DNA from: Lichenicoccus sp965276875
GTDB lineage: Bacteria > Pseudomonadota > Alphaproteobacteria > Acetobacterales > Acetobacteraceae
Reading direction: 5' to 3'
NCBI RefSeq assembly: GCF_965276875.1
Contig: NZ_OZ255701.1
Span: 1,612,001 to 1,676,000 of the forward strand
DNA length: 64,000 bases
The position numbers and the translations under genes are program-made. The notes beneath the pieces are model-generated. The model saw nothing but the letters and a program-made list of their open reading frames with translations. It was not told the origin of the DNA and made no database searches. This document shows, piece by piece, positions 45,029 through 53,474 of the stretch (position 1 is its first letter; every line of letters begins with the position of its first letter).

Positions 45029-45421
45029 TCAGGCTCGCCGAAGCTGTCGCAGCCACAACGCAAAGCCCGTTTCATCGATGTTCCCGTTCGCCAGTCGGAC
45101 CATCTGCTCGACAGCGTCGCGTGCCATGACGTTGATTTCCAAACCGTTGACCTTTAAGAACAGCACGCAGCTGCTCCAGGCAGTGCGTTTATTGCCATCG
45201 TTGAAGGGGTGATTGCTGGCAAGCCCATAGGCGTAGGCAGCGGCAAGATCGAACAGATCCAGATCGTCCGGAGCAGCATAGGCAAGCTTGTTGAGCGGGC
45301 GGCCGAGAGCGCTGTGCAGCAGGTCTTCGCTCTTGATTCCTTGAATGCCACCATACTCCCGGAGAGCCTGGTCATGCAGAAACAGCACGACGTCAGGTTC
45401 CAGGAACTCCGGCTCGATCAA
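45029..45421 (-). CDS. doc: type II toxin, Doc (death-on-curing) family
   Basis: A 130-residue Fic-fold protein with the Doc motif HPFNDGNKRTA (His71 to Ala81). In Doc the lysine replaces the second Gly of Fic, and the protein phosphorylates elongation factor EF-Tu instead of attaching AMP. It lies directly downstream of the antitoxin with a 4-base overlap. Length is typical. It would stop translation if freed from the antitoxin. Confidence 0.9.
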   Translation of the reverse strand: MIEPEFLEPDVVLFLHDQALREYGGIQGIKSEDLLHSALGRPLNKLAYAAPDDLDLFDLAAAYAYGLASNHPFNDGNKRTAWSSCVLFLKVNGLEINVMARDAVEQMVRLANGNIDETGFALWLRQLRRA

Positions 45422-45645
45422 CGCTTGGCAAGCTCCTGCAGGGTATCAGCCTGCTCATGGAGCACCTCACGCGCCAGCTCCATCTGGCGTTCGAGCACCA
45501 GGTTACGTTTCACCAGCTTGATGCCGTCTGCCAGCTCCACCAGGGTCAGGTCCTGTCCGACCTCCAGACCCATGCGGATCCGCGTCTCAGCGGGGAAAAT
45601 GACCCCCACCGAGTTACCCTGCCGTCGCACTGTCAATGTTGTCAT
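45418..45645 (-). CDS. AbrB/MazE-type antitoxin of the Doc toxin
   Basis: A 75-residue protein with a SpoVT-AbrB swapped-hairpin fold (LTVRRQGNSVGVIFPAETRI) and an acidic helical tail that should cover the toxin. Pairing Doc with an AbrB-type rather than a Phd-type antitoxin is a known but less common arrangement. It overlaps doc by 4 bases. It presumably binds the palindrome at 45671-45691. Confidence 0.85.
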   Translation of the reverse strand: MTTLTVRRQGNSVGVIFPAETRIRMGLEVGQDLTLVELADGIKLVKRNLVLERQMELAREVLHEQADTLQELAKR

Positions 45646-45658
45646 GATAGCACCATGG

Positions 45659-46234
45659 TTATGAGGACGTCGTATTACATACTGTAATACGGTAACACAG
45701 CCTTCTGATCAAGCAAGTTGTCACACCGCCGCACCCGCGCCACGCACGCGTTCCATAGGGCACACGGTCGGTTTTCGCCTGATATTGCCTCCAGACCTCG
45801 ATCGCCTCCGCCTGCATGAACTGGCGGGACGGGATCAAGCGCTGGGCGGCCGGCCTCGCCAGTTCCTGGTAGATCATGCTGTCGTCGAAATTGCCGTATT
45901 GCAGCGCGTCGGCGATCGTCGAGGCGTAGACGACCGCCTCAATCCCGGCCCAGTAGCAGGCCGCCATGCACATCGGGCAGGGTTCGCCGCTGGCATACAG
46001 GGTGGCCGCGCGCAGCTTGAAGCCGCCCTGCGCACGACAGGCGTTGCGGATCGCCGCCATCTCGGCGTGCCAGGTCGGATCGTTCTCGGCGACGACCCGG
46101 TTGGCGCCCTCGCCCAGGATCGCGCCGCCCTGGACGATCACGCAGCCGAAGGCACCCCCGGCGCTTTCGACGAGCGCGGTTTGCGCCGCGAGTTCGATCG
46201 CGCGTGTCATGAAGCGTGTGGCGTCGTCGGTCAT
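45659..46234 (-). CDS. CMP/dCMP-type (guanine/tRNA-adenosine-like) deaminase with extended tail
   Basis: A 191-residue zinc deaminase. The zinc ligands are in HAEMAAIR (His56, Glu58 as proton shuttle) and PCPMC (Cys86, Cys89). The domain resembles guanine deaminases and related nucleobase deaminases. The start at 46234 has AGGAAC before it. Family members normally end close to DRVPY (residue 160); here 31 more residues are encoded by the toxin-antitoxin promoter region, so the original stop was lost when that operon inserted. Confidence 0.82.
   Translation of the reverse strand: MTDDATRFMTRAIELAAQTALVESAGGAFGCVIVQGGAILGEGANRVVAENDPTWHAEMAAIRNACRAQGGFKLRAATLYASGEPCPMCMAACYWAGIEAVVYASTIADALQYGNFDDSMIYQELARPAAQRLIPSRQFMQAEAIEVWRQYQAKTDRVPYGTRAWRGCGGVTTCLIRRLCYRITVCNTTSS
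45671..45712 (-). promoter_or_regulatory. promoter with overlapping 21-bp palindrome for the toxin-antitoxin operon
   Basis: On the minus strand, TTGATC (45712-45707) and TATTAC (45689-45684) are 17 bases apart. The perfect palindrome CGTATTAC-atact-GTAATACG (45671-45691) covers the -10 element, 26 bases before the antitoxin start. This is what is expected for an autorepressed toxin-antitoxin promoter. The whole site lies inside the 3' end of the deaminase gene on the same strand. Confidence 0.6.
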
Positions 46235-46340
46235 GGCGTGTTCCTGGTGGTGCAGCCGAGGACCATAGACCATCGACAATAAGAGTTGGGCGCGGCGGCG
46301 AGGAAGACCCATGTTCGCGCTACGGACGGGAGATGCAGCG

Positions 46341-47810
46341 ATGCTCGACGAGCTGGCCTTCGACAACAGCTATGCCAGGCTGCCGGAAAGCTTCTATGCG
46401 CGGCTGCCGCCGACGCCGGTGGCGGCACCCAGGCTGCTGCGCCTGAATGCGGCCCTCGCGCGCACGCTGGGGCTCGATCCGGACGCGCTGGCGGCCCCTG
46501 AGGGAGTTGCCATGCTGGCTGGCAACCTTGTGCCGGCGCGGGCCGAGCCGCTGGCGATGGCCTATGCCGGCCACCAGTTCGGCAACTGGGTGCCGCGGCT
46601 CGGCGACGGACGCGCGCTGCTGCTCGGCGAACTGGTGGGCGTGGACGGCATCCGCCGCGACCTGCAGCTCAAGGGCGCCGGACGCACGCCTTTTTCGCGC
46701 GCCGGCGACGGCCGCGCCGCGGTCGGGCCGGCCCTGCGCGAGTATATCGTCAGCGAGGCGATGGCAGCGCTCGGTGTCCCGACGGCCCGCGCGCTCGCGG
46801 TGGTGGCGACCGGGGAGGCAGTCCTGCGCGAGACGAGGCAGCATGGGGCCGTGCTCGCCCGTGTCGCGCGCAGCCACGTGCGCATCGGCACCTTTCAGTA
46901 TTTCCGTGGCACGGGTGACGTGGACGGCCTGCGCGCGCTCGCCGACTATGTTATCGCACGGCACTATCCCGAGGCCAGCTCCTACCGGGCGCTGCTGGAC
47001 GCGGTGATCGCGGCCACGGCACGGCTTGTCGCCGCCTGGCAGATGGTCGGCTTCATCCACGGCGTAATGAATACCGACAACATGTCCATCGCCGGCGAGA
47101 CCATCGATTACGGCCCCTGCGCCTTCATGGACAGCTACGACCCGGCGACGGTGTACAGCTCCATCGACCGCGGCGGCCGCTACGCCTACGGCAACCAGCC
47201 GGCGATCGCGCATTGGAACCTGACTCGCCTCGCCGAAGCCATCCTACCGCTGCTCGGCGAGACCCCGGACGCGGCGCTGGCGGAAGCACGTGCGGCACTC
47301 GACGCCTTCGCACCCGCGTTCGGGGCCGCCTGGCTCGCCGGCATGCGGCGCAAGCTCGGCCTTGAGATCGAGGCGCCCGGTGATGTGGATCTCGTGCAAT
47401 CGTTGCTGGCTCTGATGGCAGGGAATGCCGCCGACTTCACACTGACCTTTCGGCGGCTGGCCGATGCCGCCGCGTTTGGCGCGGAACAGGACGAGCCGGT
47501 GCGGGCACTGTTCATCGACCCGACTGCGTTCGATGCCTGGGCGGTGCAGTGGCGCGCGCGGCTGGGCGAGGAGGGCGGCCGGAGCGAGGCGCGCGCGCAG
47601 GCAATGCGGGCGGTCAATCCGGCCTTCATCGCGCGCAACCACCGGGTACAGGCGGCCTTGGCGGCGGTGGAGAACGGGTTCGATTTGGCGCCGCTGGAGG
47701 AACTGCTCGGCGTGTTGGCCAGGCCCTACGAGGATCAGCCCGGCATGGAGGCCTACGCCGCGCCGCCGCGGCCCGAGGAGGTGGTGCGGGCCACGTTCTG
47801 CGGGACCTAA
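46341..47810 (+). CDS. selO: SelO (YdiU) protein adenylyltransferase, pseudokinase fold
   Basis: A 489-residue SelO protein. It shows LKGAGRTPFSRAGDGRAAVG (the flipped ATP-binding region), FIHGVMNTDNMSIAGETIDYG (the catalytic-loop and metal-binding Asn/Asp) and an ending VRATFCGT. It transfers AMP from ATP to proteins in oxidative-stress control. The ATG at 46341 was chosen because GGGAG sits 8 bases upstream. Convergent with the SulP gene (4-base overlap of the ends). Confidence 0.93.
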   Translation: MLDELAFDNSYARLPESFYARLPPTPVAAPRLLRLNAALARTLGLDPDALAAPEGVAMLAGNLVPARAEPLAMAYAGHQFGNWVPRLGDGRALLLGELVGVDGIRRDLQLKGAGRTPFSRAGDGRAAVGPALREYIVSEAMAALGVPTARALAVVATGEAVLRETRQHGAVLARVARSHVRIGTFQYFRGTGDVDGLRALADYVIARHYPEASSYRALLDAVIAATARLVAAWQMVGFIHGVMNTDNMSIAGETIDYGPCAFMDSYDPATVYSSIDRGGRYAYGNQPAIAHWNLTRLAEAILPLLGETPDAALAEARAALDAFAPAFGAAWLAGMRRKLGLEIEAPGDVDLVQSLLALMAGNAADFTLTFRRLADAAAFGAEQDEPVRALFIDPTAFDAWAVQWRARLGEEGGRSEARAQAMRAVNPAFIARNHRVQAALAAVENGFDLAPLEELLGVLARPYEDQPGMEAYAAPPRPEEVVRATFCGT

Positions 47811-49285
47811 GGCACGGGGAGTGCCGCATTTTCCTTGTCGTGCAGGGCGAAGCGCTCGACCATCGTCGCACTGGCGTCGTTCAAGCCGATGACGTCCACC
47901 TGCGACACGTGGCGGCGCGCCTTCATCACCACGCGGTCGAGTGCTGCGATGGCCGAGATATCCCAGAAATGCGCGTCCGAGACGTCGATCACCAGCCGAT
48001 GGAGGGTTTCCGTGAGGTCGATCGACTCCGTGAACGTCGCGGCCGAGGCGAAGAACACCTGGCCCGACACGCTATAGGTCCGGGTGCCGCCGTCCGGTGA
48101 GAGCGACGAGGTGATCCGGCTCAGATGTGACACCTTGCCGGCGAAGAAGACGCCGGACAGCAGCACGCCCACCAGGACCCCCATGGACAGATTGGAAGTC
48201 GCCACCACGGTGCCCACCGTCGCCAGCATCACCACCGAGGATTGCCACGGATTGGTGCGCAGCCGTTTCAGCGAGCCCCAGGAGAAGGTGTTGATCGAGA
48301 CCATGATCATCACCGCGGTCAACGCCGCCACCGGAACGATCGCGAGCAGGCGCTGGAAGATCACCAGCAGCGCCAGCAGGCAGGCGCCTGCGACCAGGGT
48401 CGAGAGCCGGCCGCGGCCACCCGACGAGACGTTGATCACCGACTGCCCGATCATCGCGCAACCGCCCATGCCGCCGAACAAGGCGGAGGCCATGTTGGCG
48501 ACGCCCTGGCCGGCGCACTCGCGGTTCTTGCCGCTGGGCGTATCGGTCATGTCGTCGACGATCTGCGCGGTCAGCAACGACTCCAGCAGCCCGACCGCGG
48601 CCAGGGTCAAAGCAACCGGGGCGATGATCCCCAACATGCCGAAGGTCAACGGCACGTGCGGCAGGCCAAAGCTCGGCAATGTCGACGGCAATTGCCCAAG
48701 GCTCGCTATGGTGCGGACATGCAGGCCAAACGCTGCGGTGATGCCGGTCAGCACCGCGATCGCCACCAGCGGCGAGGGAAACGCGCGGGTCAGATACGGA
48801 AAGCCATAAATGATCGCCAGACCGAGCGCGATCAGCCCGTAGGTGATCGGCGGCACCCCGGTCAGTTGCGGGCGCTGTGCGAGGAAGATCAGGATGGCAA
48901 GCGCATTGACGAAGCCGGTGAGCACGGACTGCGACACGAACCGCATCAGCCGCCCCAGCCTGAACGCGCCTGCGAGGATCTGGAACACGCCCATAAGGAT
49001 TGTCGCCGCAAACAGATATTGCACGCCGTGATCGCGCACCAGCCCGCCCATCAGCACCGCGGTCGAGGCGGTGGCGGCGGAAATCATCGCCGGCCGTCCG
49101 CCGGCAAAGGCGATGACGCAGGCAATCACCACGGAGGCGTAGAGGCCGACCTTCGGATCGACTCCGGCCACCACCGAGAAGCCGATCGCCTCCGGGATCA
49201 GCGCCAGCGCCACGACAAGACCCGAGAGGAATTCGACGCGAGGGCTGAACCGCCACTCGCGGAGATAGGACGCGCTTATGTTCAT
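47807..49285 (-). CDS. SulP family anion transporter with C-terminal STAS domain
   Basis: A protein of about 492 residues. The membrane part has many helices and the SulP signature (ALIPEAIGFSVVAGVDPKVGLYAS). The last 90 residues form a STAS domain. It moves anions such as sulfate, bicarbonate or dicarboxylates through the inner membrane. The ATG at 49285 is used; a GTG at 49312 is the alternative and neither has a strong ribosome site. Confidence 0.88.
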   Translation of the reverse strand: MNISASYLREWRFSPRVEFLSGLVVALALIPEAIGFSVVAGVDPKVGLYASVVIACVIAFAGGRPAMISAATASTAVLMGGLVRDHGVQYLFAATILMGVFQILAGAFRLGRLMRFVSQSVLTGFVNALAILIFLAQRPQLTGVPPITYGLIALGLAIIYGFPYLTRAFPSPLVAIAVLTGITAAFGLHVRTIASLGQLPSTLPSFGLPHVPLTFGMLGIIAPVALTLAAVGLLESLLTAQIVDDMTDTPSGKNRECAGQGVANMASALFGGMGGCAMIGQSVINVSSGGRGRLSTLVAGACLLALLVIFQRLLAIVPVAALTAVMIMVSINTFSWGSLKRLRTNPWQSSVVMLATVGTVVATSNLSMGVLVGVLLSGVFFAGKVSHLSRITSSLSPDGGTRTYSVSGQVFFASAATFTESIDLTETLHRLVIDVSDAHFWDISAIAALDRVVMKARRHVSQVDVIGLNDASATMVERFALHDKENAALPVP

Positions 49286-49452
49286 GGGTCTGTGGGTCCG
49301 CGAGTGACGCACGAACGGCCGCCTGAAGCGGACGGGATAGCGTTCGTGTCAGTGCGTTGTCCGGCGGATCGGCGGCCGGAAGAGCCACCCGGAATTGCAC
49401 CGGGTCCGAGAGAGTGAAGGCAAGATGACATAGTTGATGCCGCAATGCACGA

Positions 49453-50370
49453 TCAACCGATCGACCAGGGCGCCGCGTTCGCGCCAAACCGCCCGGCGAG
49501 AAAGTCGAGCAGCACCGCAACCCGCGGCGGCCGCGGACCGCCGGCTGGCGTCACCAGGTGGATCGCGGTTGCGACCGGGCGCCACTCTGGCATGACCGGC
49601 ACCAGCCGTCCCGCGGCGACGGACTCCCAGACCAGGAAGTCCGGCAGCAATCCGATCCCCAGGCCCGCTTCCAGCGCGAAGCACAACGCGTCACCGTTGG
49701 TCGCACTCAGCGGCCCGCGGGCGACGACGGACGCCTCCTGTCCGGCCGCATCGAGAAAGCGCCAGCTTCGGCCGGAGGCGAGATAGCTGTAGGTGAGGCA
49801 GGGATGATCTCGCAGATCGCTCGGCCGGCGCGGCATTGCGCGGGACGCCACATAGGCCGGGGCGGCCAGCAGCAATCCCCTGACCGGACAGAGACGACGT
49901 GCCACCAGGCTGGAGTCCTCCAGCTCGGCGATCCGCAGGGCGACATCGATGCCGCCGGCGACGATATCGACGACCCGGTCGTCGAGCTGCAGGTCGATCG
50001 AAATCTCCGGGTAGGCCTGCATGAACGCCGGCAAGGCCGGGGCGACATGCCGCAGGCCGAACGACATCGGCGCCGCCAGCCGCACCCGGCCGCGGGGTGC
50101 CGCGGAGGTCGCCTGCGCCTGTGCCTCGACCGCCTCGCCCTCTTCGAGCATGAGCGCCGCGCGCACCGCCAGCAGCCGACCGGTTTCAGTCAAGGAGAGG
50201 CGGCGCGCGCTACGATGCAGTAGCCGCTCGCCGGTGCGCAGCTCCAGGCGCTTGATCGCCTTCGACACGGTGGCCGTCGAAAGCCCCAGTTCCGCCGCCG
50301 CCCCCGCGAACGAGCCAGTGGCGGCGATCCTGGCGAAGATCGCCCAGGCTTCAAGGTCTGGCAGCTTCAT
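49453..50370 (-). CDS. LysR family transcriptional regulator
   Basis: A 305-residue regulator with the winged-helix N-terminal domain (MKLPDLEAWAIFARIAATGS) and the two-lobed LysR effector domain (APRGRVRLAAPMSFG). The start at 50370 matches the typical LysR N-terminus. It is divergent from the pirin gene with a 26-bp inverted repeat in the gap, so it probably controls pirin and itself. Confidence 0.9.
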   Translation of the reverse strand: MKLPDLEAWAIFARIAATGSFAGAAAELGLSTATVSKAIKRLELRTGERLLHRSARRLSLTETGRLLAVRAALMLEEGEAVEAQAQATSAAPRGRVRLAAPMSFGLRHVAPALPAFMQAYPEISIDLQLDDRVVDIVAGGIDVALRIAELEDSSLVARRLCPVRGLLLAAPAYVASRAMPRRPSDLRDHPCLTYSYLASGRSWRFLDAAGQEASVVARGPLSATNGDALCFALEAGLGIGLLPDFLVWESVAAGRLVPVMPEWRPVATAIHLVTPAGGPRPPRVAVLLDFLAGRFGANAAPWSIG

Positions 50371-50385
50371 GACGGACCCCAAAAC

Positions 50386-50411
50386 GGAAATCATGCATTG
50401 CCATCATTTCC
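50386..50411. promoter_or_regulatory. candidate LysR-type binding site between the regulator and pirin genes
   Basis: GGAAAT (50386-50391) and ATTTCC (50406-50411) form an inverted repeat with a 14-base centre containing CATGCAT. It stands 15 bases upstream of the LysR start and about 60 bases upstream of pirin, the normal place for a divergent LysR operator. Confidence 0.45.
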
Positions 50412-50471
50412 CTGTTAAGTGGTCAGGTCGAGCGCCATGTTTGCTCCAAACCTGTGATCGGAGAGCGTGCG

Positions 50472-51170
50472 ATGATCGAACTCAGACCTTTTGGCGAACT
50501 CGGCGGCGCGGATCACGGCTGGCTCAAGGCCAGGCATCATTTCTCGTTCGCGGGCTACCATGACCGCGGCCGCATGGGCTGGGGCGCGCTGCGCGTCTGG
50601 AACGACGACGAGATCGCCGCCGGTTCGGGTTTTCCGACACACCCGCATGCCGATATGGAAATCATCACCTATGTCCGCGAGGGTGCGATCACCCACCAGG
50701 ATTCGAGGGGCAACGAAGGCCGCACCGAAGCCGGCGACGTGCAGGTGATGTCGGCGGGCGCCGGCGTGCGGCATTCCGAGTATAATCTCGAGGACAGCAC
50801 GACCAGGCTGTTCCAGATCTGGATCGTACCGGGAACCCGTGGCGGCGCACCATCTTGGGGCGCGCGTCCATTTCCGCGCGGCGACCGCTCGGGCAAGTTT
50901 GTGGCCCTTGCCAGCGGCTTTGCCGAGGACAAGGATGCATTGCCGATCCGCGCCGAGGCGCGGGTGCTGGCAGCGACGCTTAACGCCGGCGAGCGCGCCA
51001 GCCTGACGCTCGCACCGTCACGCCACGCCTATCTGGTCGCCTCCAGCGGCACGGTGGACGTGCTCGGGGTTAGGATCGGACCACGCGACGGCGCCGCCAT
51101 CACCGATGTCACGAACCTGGAGATCGTCTGCGTCGAGGACGCCGAACTGGTGCTTGTCGACGCAGCCTAG
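50472..51170 (+). CDS. pirin-like bicupin protein
   Basis: A 232-residue pirin. The N-terminal cupin has the metal motif HPHADMEIITYV (about 58-69) and the second half is a degenerate cupin. Members are Fe(II) proteins; the bacterial YhhW type can oxidise quercetin, but most have unknown function. Divergent LysR suggests inducible expression. Confidence 0.9.
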   Translation: MIELRPFGELGGADHGWLKARHHFSFAGYHDRGRMGWGALRVWNDDEIAAGSGFPTHPHADMEIITYVREGAITHQDSRGNEGRTEAGDVQVMSAGAGVRHSEYNLEDSTTRLFQIWIVPGTRGGAPSWGARPFPRGDRSGKFVALASGFAEDKDALPIRAEARVLAATLNAGERASLTLAPSRHAYLVASSGTVDVLGVRIGPRDGAAITDVTNLEIVCVEDAELVLVDAA

Positions 51171-51209
51171 ACCGCGTGCCATGGTCGCGGCCCAGGAGAG
51201 GCCGCGACG

Positions 51210-53474
51210 ATGAACGATAATCCAAGAAACTTCACCGCCGAGGACGCCCTCGCGCTGCATGCCTCCGGCCGCCCGGGCAAGCTGGAGACACGCATCTCCA
51301 AGCCGCTGACGACCGCGCGGGACCTGTCGCTCGCCTATTCGCCGGGGGTCGCTGAACCCTGCCTGCGGATCGCCGCCGACCGCGATCTCGCCTATACCTA
51401 CACCACCCGCGGCAACATGGTCGCGGTGATCTCCAACGGCACCGCGGTCCTCGGGCTCGGCAATATCGGCGCCCAGGCCAGCAAGCCGGTGATGGAGGGC
51501 AAGATCGCGCTGTTCAAGCGATTTGCCGACATCGACGGCATCGACCTGGAAGTCGACAGCGAGGATGTCGACGAATTCGTGAACTGCGTGCGCCTGCTCG
51601 GCCCCTCCTTCGGCGGCATCAATCTCGAGGACATCAAGGCGCCGGAATGCTTCATCATCGAGCAACGGCTGCGCGAGATGATGGACATCCCGGTCTTCCA
51701 TGACGACCAGCACGGCACCGCCATCGTCACCGCCGCCGGCCTGATCAACGCCTGCCACCTGACCGGACGCGACCTCGCCAGCACCACCCTGGTGGTCAAC
51801 GGCGCCGGCGCTGCCGGCATCGCCTGTATCGACCTGATGCTGACGCTGGGCATGCAGCGCGAGAACATCCTCGCCTGCGACACCAAGGGCGTGATCCGGC
51901 GCGACCGCACCGACCTCAACCAGTGGAAATCCGCACACGCCCGCGACACCGACCTGCGAACCCTCGCCGACGCCGTGCGCGGTGCGGACGTGTTTCTCGG
52001 CCTGTCCGCGAAGGGGGCGCTGACCCAGGAGATGGTGCGCAGCATGGCGCCCCGTCCCATTATCTTCGCACTCGCCAATCCGGACCCGGAGATCACCCCC
52101 GAAGAGGCGCGCGCCGCCAGCCCGGACGCCATCGTCGCCACCGGCCGCTCGGACTATCCCAACCAAGTCAACAACGTTTTGGGATTTCCTTACATCTTCC
52201 GCGGTGCGCTGGACGTGCGCGCCAGTTCCATCAACGAGGCGATGAAGGCCGCCGCCGCTGAGGCGCTGGCCGTGCTAGCGCGCGAGGACGTGCCCGACGA
52301 GGTGCATCGCGCCGCCGCCCGGCAGTTGCGCTTCGGACCCGACTACATCATCCCCAACGCGTTCGACCCGCGCCTGATCTCGCGCATCCCGCTCGCCGTG
52401 GCGCGGGCCGCGATTGAGAGCGGCGTCGCCCGCAAGCCGATCACCGACATGCGCCGCTACGCCCGCGAACTCACCGGACGTCTCGATACGGCCGCCAACG
52501 CACTCGACCTGATCATTGAGGGGGTGCGCGGCCAGCCCAGGCGGATCGTGTTCGCCGAGGGCGAGGACGAAAAGATGGTCCGCGCCGCCTGCCTGTTCCA
52601 CAAGGAGGGCTTCGGCACGCCGATCCTGATCGGCCGCGAGGACCGTGTGCGCGCGGTGTTCGACCGGCTCGGCCTTGCCACCACCGGCATCGAGATCCGC
52701 AACGCGAGACTCTCGGCGATGGCCGACCACCACAACGCCCGCTATGTCGATTTCCTCTATGCCCGCCTGCAACGTCGCGGCTTCCTGCTGCGCGACGTGC
52801 AGCGCATGGTCAACCAGGATCGCAACGTCTATGCCGCCTGCACCGTGGCGCTGGGCGACGCCGACGGGCTGGTCACCGGCCTGACCCGCGCTCCCAGCCA
52901 GGCGCTCGAAGCCATCCGGCTGGCCATCGACGCCAAGCCCGGCGGCATCGCCTTTGGCCTGTCCATGGTGATCACCCAGCGCATGACCCTGTTCGTCGCC
53001 GACACCCTGATCCACCAGCAGCCCACAGCCGCCGAACTCGCCGCCATCGCCATGGGCAGTGCCGCGCGCACCCGGGCGATGGGCCAGACCCCGCGCGTGG
53101 CTTTGTGCGCGCATTCGAGCTTCGGCCTGCCGCCGCACGAAGGCTCGGCACGGATCGCCGAGGCGGTGCGGCTGCTGGAGCAGAGCCACGTTGATTTCGA
53201 GTTCGACGGCGACCTCAGCCCCGACGTCGCCCTCGATCCCACGCTGCGGGCGCTGTATCCGTTCTGCCGGCTGACCGGCAACGCCAATGTGCTGGTGATG
53301 CCGGGGCTGGATTCCGCGCATATCGCGGCCCAACTCGCCCCACGGCTCGGCGAGGGCCGGGTCATCGGGCCGGCGCTGATCGGGCTCGAACAGTCCGCCC
53401 AGATCGTGCCGATGGACGCCACCGTCTCCGACCTCGTGACCTTCGCCTGCCTCGCCGCGAGCACCGACATCTGA
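51210..53474 (+). CDS. maeB: NADP-dependent malic enzyme MaeB with phosphotransacetylase-like domain
   Basis: A 754-residue fusion protein. The malic enzyme half (1-430) shows YSPGVAEPCLR, GLGNIGAQASKPVMEGK and the NADP site VNGAGAAGIACIDLM; the second half (430-754) is PTA-like and is usually regulatory. It decarboxylates malate to pyruvate making NADPH. GGAGAGG stands 8 bases before the ATG. It directly precedes the acylase gene (stop TGA then ATG), so the operon may start here, although the function is unrelated. Confidence 0.94.
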   Translation: MNDNPRNFTAEDALALHASGRPGKLETRISKPLTTARDLSLAYSPGVAEPCLRIAADRDLAYTYTTRGNMVAVISNGTAVLGLGNIGAQASKPVMEGKIALFKRFADIDGIDLEVDSEDVDEFVNCVRLLGPSFGGINLEDIKAPECFIIEQRLREMMDIPVFHDDQHGTAIVTAAGLINACHLTGRDLASTTLVVNGAGAAGIACIDLMLTLGMQRENILACDTKGVIRRDRTDLNQWKSAHARDTDLRTLADAVRGADVFLGLSAKGALTQEMVRSMAPRPIIFALANPDPEITPEEARAASPDAIVATGRSDYPNQVNNVLGFPYIFRGALDVRASSINEAMKAAAAEALAVLAREDVPDEVHRAAARQLRFGPDYIIPNAFDPRLISRIPLAVARAAIESGVARKPITDMRRYARELTGRLDTAANALDLIIEGVRGQPRRIVFAEGEDEKMVRAACLFHKEGFGTPILIGREDRVRAVFDRLGLATTGIEIRNARLSAMADHHNARYVDFLYARLQRRGFLLRDVQRMVNQDRNVYAACTVALGDADGLVTGLTRAPSQALEAIRLAIDAKPGGIAFGLSMVITQRMTLFVADTLIHQQPTAAELAAIAMGSAARTRAMGQTPRVALCAHSSFGLPPHEGSARIAEAVRLLEQSHVDFEFDGDLSPDVALDPTLRALYPFCRLTGNANVLVMPGLDSAHIAAQLAPRLGEGRVIGPALIGLEQSAQIVPMDATVSDLVTFACLAASTDI

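Noticed and set aside
44861..45157. Plus-strand reading frame overlapping the doc gene
   Set aside because: Mostly antisense to doc, with no ribosome site and no recognisable domain.
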